A DNA stretch of 10,346 bases from Candidatus Krumholzibacteriia bacterium (lineage in GTDB: Bacteria > Krumholzibacteriota > Krumholzibacteria > WVZY01 > JAKEHA01): the NCBI GenBank assembly GCA_029863355.1, contig JAOTVO010000074.1:1-10346 (forward strand), in the 5' to 3' direction. Positions 6,575-10,346 of this stretch are shown here, piece by piece (the first letter of the stretch is position 1; the number at the start of each line of letters is the position of its first letter). Made by a program: the position numbers and the translations under genes. The notes beneath the pieces were generated by a model. It was not told the origin of the DNA and searched no databases. It worked only from the letters and a program-made list of their open reading frames with translations.

Positions 6575-7685
6575 GTGAAGGACATCGATCAGCTTACCGA
6601 ACTTCTTTCGGAGCTCAAGAAGCGCGTCGCCAAGCTCAAGGAGTATCTTTGACGCCCCCGCGCTCGCATCCCGCATGACCGAGCTCACCGCGTCCATGAG
6701 CGACGCGGGCCTCTGGAACGACAAGAAGCGCGCCGAGGAGATCCTGCGCGAGATGCGCGGGCTCAAGTCCAAGCTCGACCCCGTGGAGTCGTTCGATCGC
6801 CGGCTGGGCGACGGCGAGGCGATCCTCCAGCTGGCCCGCGAGGAGGGGGACACGTCCATCCTGGACGACGTGGAGGGCGAACTGCGCGCCGTGGGGGCCG
6901 AACTGGAGGCGCAAGAGGTGCGCACGCTCTTCGCGGATCCCGACGACGAGCGCAACGCGATTCTCTCCATCCACCCGGGCGCGGGCGGGACGGAGTCGAT
7001 GGACTGGGCCGAGATGCTGCTGCGCATGTACACGCGCTACTGCGAGCGCCGGGGATTCTCCGTGCACGAGCTGGAAACGATGCCGGGCGAGGAGGCGGGC
7101 ATCAAGAGCGCGTCGCTGGAAGTAAGGGGAGACTTCGCCCACGGACTCTTGAAGTCGGAGAGCGGGGTGCACCGGCTGGTGCGCATCTCTCCCTACGACG
7201 CGCAGAGTCGCCGCCACACCTCCTTTGCCTCCGTCTTCGTGTACCCCGAGATCGAGAACGATGTAGAGGTGGAGATCCGGCCGGATGACCTCGAGGTGGA
7301 CACGTTTCGCGCCAGCGGCGCGGGAGGGCAGCACGTCAACAAGACGGACAGCGCCGTGCGCATCCGACACGTGCCGACGGGGATCGTCGTGCAGTGCCAG
7401 AACGAGCGCTCCCAGCATCGCAACCGGGACAACGCGATGAAGATTCTACGCGCGCGCCTCTACGCGCTCAAGCTCGAGGAGGAGCGCGCGAAGATGGAGA
7501 AGATGATGGAAGGACAGCGGGAGATTGCCTGGGGCAGCCAGATTCGATCCTACGTCCTCCACCCCTACACCATGGTCAAGGACCATCGCACCGACGAGCA
7601 GGTGGGCGACGTCTACGCCGTCCTCGACGGGGATATCGACAGGTTCGTCGACGCGTACTTGCACAAGTTTGTGAAGGGGAGCTAG
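6575..7685 (+). CDS. prfB: Peptide chain release factor 2 (RF2), expressed by +1 programmed frameshift
   Basis: RF2 reads UGA and UAA stop codons and triggers peptide release on the ribosome. The gene is in two frames: codons 1-25 from GTG 6575 end at an in-frame TGA (6650-6652), and after a +1 shift translation continues from GAC 6651 to TAG 7683-7685, giving 369 residues (E. coli 365). The catalytic GGQ loop is at residues 250-252 (GAGGQHVNKTDSAVR), preceded by Ala246. The stop-codon recognition tripeptide, SPF at 205-207 in E. coli, reads SPY at the same positions here. The N-terminal helical domain begins KDIDQLTELLSELKKR. ATG 6675 lies in the second frame but would remove the N-terminal helix, so it is not the start. 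The gene stops with UAG, which RF2 itself does not read, so its own termination depends on RF1. lysS follows after four bases, an order also found in E. coli. Confidence 0.96.
6638..6653 (+). promoter_or_regulatory. prfB +1 programmed frameshift site
   Basis: The bases AAGGAG (6638-6643), TAT, CTT (6647-6649), TGA (6650-6652) and C (6653) match the classical RF2 recoding element. In it a Shine-Dalgarno-like hexamer three bases ahead of the slippery CUU promotes slippage at a slowly read UGA followed by C. E. coli has AGGGGG in place of AAGGAG. When RF2 is scarce the UGA is read slowly and the ribosome shifts to the +1 frame, making more RF2; this is autoregulation. The downstream frame runs open to a full-length RF2, which confirms the site. 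Confidence 0.97.
7674..7681 (+). promoter_or_regulatory. Shine-Dalgarno for lysS
   Basis: AAGGGGAG, eight bases upstream of ATG 7690, lies across the final codons of prfB. It is one of the strongest ribosome-binding sequences in the window and fixes the lysS start. Confidence 0.7.
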
Positions 7686-7689
7686 CCAG

Positions 7690-9192
7690 ATGGCGGACGG
7701 TCAGGAGCACGAGACGCTCTCCGGACTGGAGAAGCTGCGCCAGGTCAGGCTGGAGAAGGCGGCCGCGCTGCGGGCATCCGGGCGCAACCCCTACCCGTAC
7801 CGGTTCGAGCGCACGCACCTGGCCCGGGCGGTGCACGAAGAGGAGGCGGCGCTCTCCGCCGCGCGCACGCCGGTCTCGCTGGCGGGTCGGGTCGTGGCGC
7901 TGCGCGGGCACGGCAAGACGGCGTTCGGCCACCTGGAGGATAGCAGCGGCCGCCTGCAGTTCTACGCGCGCCGCGACGACCTGGGCGAGGACGCTTTCGC
8001 CGCCTTCGCTCTGGTGGAAGTGGGGGACATCCTGGGCGTGGTCGGCCCCGTGTTCCGCACGCGAACCAACGAGCTCACCGTGCACGTGGAGCGCTTCGAG
8101 GTTCTGAGCAAGGCGTTGCGTCCGCTCCCCGAGAAGTGGCACGGGCTGACCGACAAGGAGATCCGTTACCGGCAACGCTACGTCGACCTGATCATGAATC
8201 CGGAGGTGCGCGAGGTCTTCGTCAAGCGCAGCGCGGTGGTGGAGACGATGCGGCAGTTTCTGCTCGCGCGCGCCTTCCTCGAGGTGGAGACCCCCGTGCT
8301 GCAACCGCTCTATGGAGGAGCGGCGGCGCGCCCGTTCACCACGCACCACAACGCGCTGGACCTCACGCTCTATCTCCGCATCGCCAACGAACTCTACCTG
8401 AAGCGCCTCCTGGTCGGCGGCTTCGACCGCGTGTTCGAGTTTTCGCGCGACTTCCGCAACGAGGGCATCGATCGCTCGCACAACCCCGAGTTCACGATGA
8501 TGGAGTGCTACGCGGCCTACCTCGACTACACGGACTTCATGGACCTGGTCGAGGAAATGATGCGGGAGATCGCGCGCGAGGTGTGCGGGAGCGACGCAGT
8601 GGAGTACGGCGGCCACAAGATAGACTTCGGGCGCGCGTGGCGGCGGGAGACATTCTTCGGCGCGATACACGCGCGCACCGGAGTGGACTTCCGGGGGCTG
8701 CCGGAGGGGGAGGTGCTCGCGCAAGCGCAGCGGCTGGGCGTGGAGCTCGAGAAGGACACGCCCAATTCCCGGGCGCTCGACGAGATCTTCAGCGCGCGCG
8801 TGGAGCCGGAGCTGATCGAGCCCACGTTCATCTACGACTACCCGAAGGCGCTCTCGCCCCTGGCCAAGGACCACCGCAGCGAAGAGGGGCTGGTGGAGCG
8901 CTTCGAGCCCTTCGTAGGCGGGTTCGAAGTGGGCAACGCCTTCTCGGAGCTCAACGACCCGGTGGAGCAGCGCAGGCGGTTCCAGCAACAGGCGGCGCTG
9001 CGGGAACGCGGAGACGAAGAGGCGCACGTGCTCGACGAGGACTTCATCCGCGCGCTCGAGTACGGCATGCCGCCGGCGGCGGGGCTGGGGATCGGGGTCG
9101 ACCGACTCACGATGGTGCTCACGGACAGCCAGTCCATTCGAGACGTCGTGTTCTTCCCGCAGATGCGGCCGGAGGAAGGCCGCGGTCCATGA
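7690..9192 (+). CDS. lysS: Lysyl-tRNA synthetase, class II
   Basis: LysRS charges tRNA-Lys with lysine in the cytoplasm. The 500-residue product matches the class II family length (E. coli about 505). The N-terminal anticodon-binding OB-fold covers about residues 62-150 (SLAGRVVALRGHGKTAFGHL). The catalytic domain follows: motif 1 around FLEVETPVLQPLYGGAAARP, the lysine-binding THHNALD and LYLRIANELYLKRL, motif 2 FRNEGIDRSHNPEFTMME with Arg256, and motif 3 GLGIGVDRLTMVLT (465 on) with Arg472. The C-terminus ends soon after RDVVFFPQMRPE, as usual, with no extra domain. It follows prfB by four bases and ends in an ATGA overlap with the lolC/E-type gene. Confidence 0.97.
   Translation: MADGQEHETLSGLEKLRQVRLEKAAALRASGRNPYPYRFERTHLARAVHEEEAALSAARTPVSLAGRVVALRGHGKTAFGHLEDSSGRLQFYARRDDLGEDAFAAFALVEVGDILGVVGPVFRTRTNELTVHVERFEVLSKALRPLPEKWHGLTDKEIRYRQRYVDLIMNPEVREVFVKRSAVVETMRQFLLARAFLEVETPVLQPLYGGAAARPFTTHHNALDLTLYLRIANELYLKRLLVGGFDRVFEFSRDFRNEGIDRSHNPEFTMMECYAAYLDYTDFMDLVEEMMREIAREVCGSDAVEYGGHKIDFGRAWRRETFFGAIHARTGVDFRGLPEGEVLAQAQRLGVELEKDTPNSRALDEIFSARVEPELIEPTFIYDYPKALSPLAKDHRSEEGLVERFEPFVGGFEVGNAFSELNDPVEQRRRFQQQAALRERGDEEAHVLDEDFIRALEYGMPPAAGLGIGVDRLTMVLTDSQSIRDVVFFPQMRPEEGRGP
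9171..9179 (+). promoter_or_regulatory. Shine-Dalgarno for the lolC/E-type gene
   Basis: GGAGGAAGG inside the last codons of lysS, nine bases ahead of ATG 9189. It supports that start and indicates coupled translation from lysS into the permease gene. Confidence 0.7.
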
Positions 9193-10346
9193 GCTACCCG
9201 CTGTTCATTGCTCAGCGTCACCTCCAGACCAAGAAGCGTTCCGCCCTCGTCTCTCGCATCACCTCGATCGCCATAGGCGGCGTCTTCGTGGGCGTGATGA
9301 CGTTGGTGATCGTGCTCTCCGTGATCAACGGGTTCGAGACGGAACTGCGCCAGCGCATCGTCGGGTTCAACACGAACGTGCTCGTGTTCGCGCGGCATCC
9401 GGGCTCGTGGGCGCACATCGACACGCTGATGACTCGGCTGGCGGGCGACCCCGAGATCGTGGGCGTGGCGCCGTTCGTTCGCTCGGAGGCGCTGGCCACC
9501 TACGAGTTCATTCCGGGACGGCGCACGAAGATCCGCGGCGTGATCGTCAAAGGTATCGATCTGGAGCTGGAGCAGACCGTTTCTTCCGTGATCGACAGCA
9601 TCGCCCCGCCCATCGAATCCTTCGACACCAGCTTCTTCGAGGACGAGGAACCGACCGTCGGCATCGTCCTGGGGCTCGACTTGGCCGTGGAGCTGCGCGT
9701 CGGTCTGGGCGAGCGCGTCGATCTGATCACGGCGCCGGGAACGGTGACGGGAGGGAAAGTCGAGCCGCGCACCCAGGCGTGCCGCGTCATCGGCTTCTTC
9801 AACAGCGGCATGTACGAGTTCGACTCCCGCTTCGTCTATATGGACCTGGCGGACGCGGATCGTTTCTTCGACTTCGAGACGGGACTCCGGGGGGTGGGCG
9901 TCAAGCTCCAGGACATGTACGCTGCGCGCCAGGTGGATGGTCGTCTCCAGAGCGAGCTTTCGCTCTCCGACTACGGGACGAACAACTGGATCCATATGAA
10001 CCAGAATCTGTTCAGCTACATGAAGATCGAGAAGATCCTCATGTTTCTCATGCTCACCCTTATCATTCTGGTGGCGGGGTTCAACCTGGTGGGCATGCTG
10101 ACCATGGTGATCATGGAGAAGCGTCGCGAGATCGGCATCCTCCGGTCCATGGGCGCTTCCGGGCGCGGGGTCATGTCCATCTTCATGCTGGAAGGGACGG
10201 CGATCGGCGTGGCGGGGACGCTGGGGGGACTGGGTACGGGCCTCGTCGCGTGCCTGACCCTGGACCGGGTGAAGATCGACTTGCCGGGCGATGTCTACTT
10301 TATCAAGACGCTGCCCGTCCTCGTGCAGTGGCCGGATCTGCTCCTC
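9189..10346 (+). CDS. lolC: LolC/LolE-family lipoprotein-releasing permease, 3' end cut off
   Basis: This is an inner-membrane permease subunit of the LolCDE-type ABC transporter, which extracts outer-membrane lipoproteins from the inner membrane and hands them to LolA. There are 386 codons before the window ends; the family is usually about 400-425 residues, so only the last membrane helix and tail are missing. The start is typical: YPLFIAQRHLQTKKRSALVSRITSIA... leading into a first membrane helix at about residues 23-46 and then VINGFE. A large periplasmic domain covers about 47-280. The second helix is at about 283-307. It is followed by the FtsX-type coupling motif EKRREIGILRSMGAS (310-324), which contacts the ATPase, and a third helix at about 330-357. 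ATG 9189 overlaps the lysS stop by four bases. LolD would be expected just beyond the window. LolC and LolE cannot be told apart here; a single LolF-like subunit is also possible. Confidence 0.9.
   Translation, partial: MSYPLFIAQRHLQTKKRSALVSRITSIAIGGVFVGVMTLVIVLSVINGFETELRQRIVGFNTNVLVFARHPGSWAHIDTLMTRLAGDPEIVGVAPFVRSEALATYEFIPGRRTKIRGVIVKGIDLELEQTVSSVIDSIAPPIESFDTSFFEDEEPTVGIVLGLDLAVELRVGLGERVDLITAPGTVTGGKVEPRTQACRVIGFFNSGMYEFDSRFVYMDLADADRFFDFETGLRGVGVKLQDMYAARQVDGRLQSELSLSDYGTNNWIHMNQNLFSYMKIEKILMFLMLTLIILVAGFNLVGMLTMVIMEKRREIGILRSMGASGRGVMSIFMLEGTAIGVAGTLGGLGTGLVACLTLDRVKIDLPGDVYFIKTLPVLVQWPDLLL

Noticed and set aside
6675..7685. prfB as a simple gene starting at ATG 6675
   Set aside because: This would drop the N-terminal helix of RF2; the frameshift element and the in-frame first 25 codons from GTG 6575 explain the full-length protein.
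7576..9027. 483-codon minus-strand open frame opposite lysS
   Set aside because: It mirrors lysS codon by codon, has no domain and no ribosome-binding site, and would need a gene fully embedded antisense to an essential synthetase.

Overview
This window is a high-GC (clearly G+C-rich, roughly 70% by eye) stretch of bacterial chromosome. It is packed with ten co-directional genes, all on the + strand. The longest gap between genes is 17 bases (coaE to prfB), and most junctions overlap or nearly touch, so it reads as one long operon or superoperon. No promoter, terminator, tRNA, rRNA, CRISPR array, insertion sequence or phage gene is visible. There is no gene-free stretch of any size.

The organism is a diderm (Gram-negative-type) bacterium. 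It encodes a BamD-type outer-membrane assembly lipoprotein, a second TPR lipoprotein and a LolC/LolE-type lipoprotein-release permease. The gene order prfB-lysS-lolC recalls Deltaproteobacteria, Gemmatimonadota and FCB-like or candidate phyla. The high GC and divergent small proteins would suit one of those lineages (for example Eisenbacteria or Latescibacteria relatives), but the phylum cannot be fixed from this sequence alone.

Layout: (1) bases 2-160, the last 52 codons of rimO (TRAM domain). (2) Bases 160-2574, an envelope block: an unrecognised exported protein with a C-terminal membrane segment, a TPR lipoprotein, and BamD. (3) Bases 2571-6557, a housekeeping block: nadD (NAD synthesis), polA (DNA polymerase I with all three activities apparently intact) and coaE (last step of CoA synthesis). 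(4) Bases 6575-9192, a translation block: prfB (release factor 2, made by a classical +1 programmed frameshift at an in-frame UGA) and lysS. (5) Base 9189 to the end, most of a LolC/E-family permease, cut by the window edge.

Functionally the block mixes translation (RimO, RF2, LysRS), cofactor supply (NAD, CoA), DNA repair and replication (Pol I) and outer-membrane biogenesis (BamD, TPR lipoprotein, LolC/E). The two lipoproteins are plausible cargo for the Lol system at the far end: both have a non-Asp residue after the lipidated Cys. I see no obviously new system. The items most worth a second look are the unrecognised exported protein and its TPR partner ahead of bamD, the HAAH variant of the NadD active-site motif, and the SPY variant of the RF2 stop-codon recognition motif together with the frameshift site.
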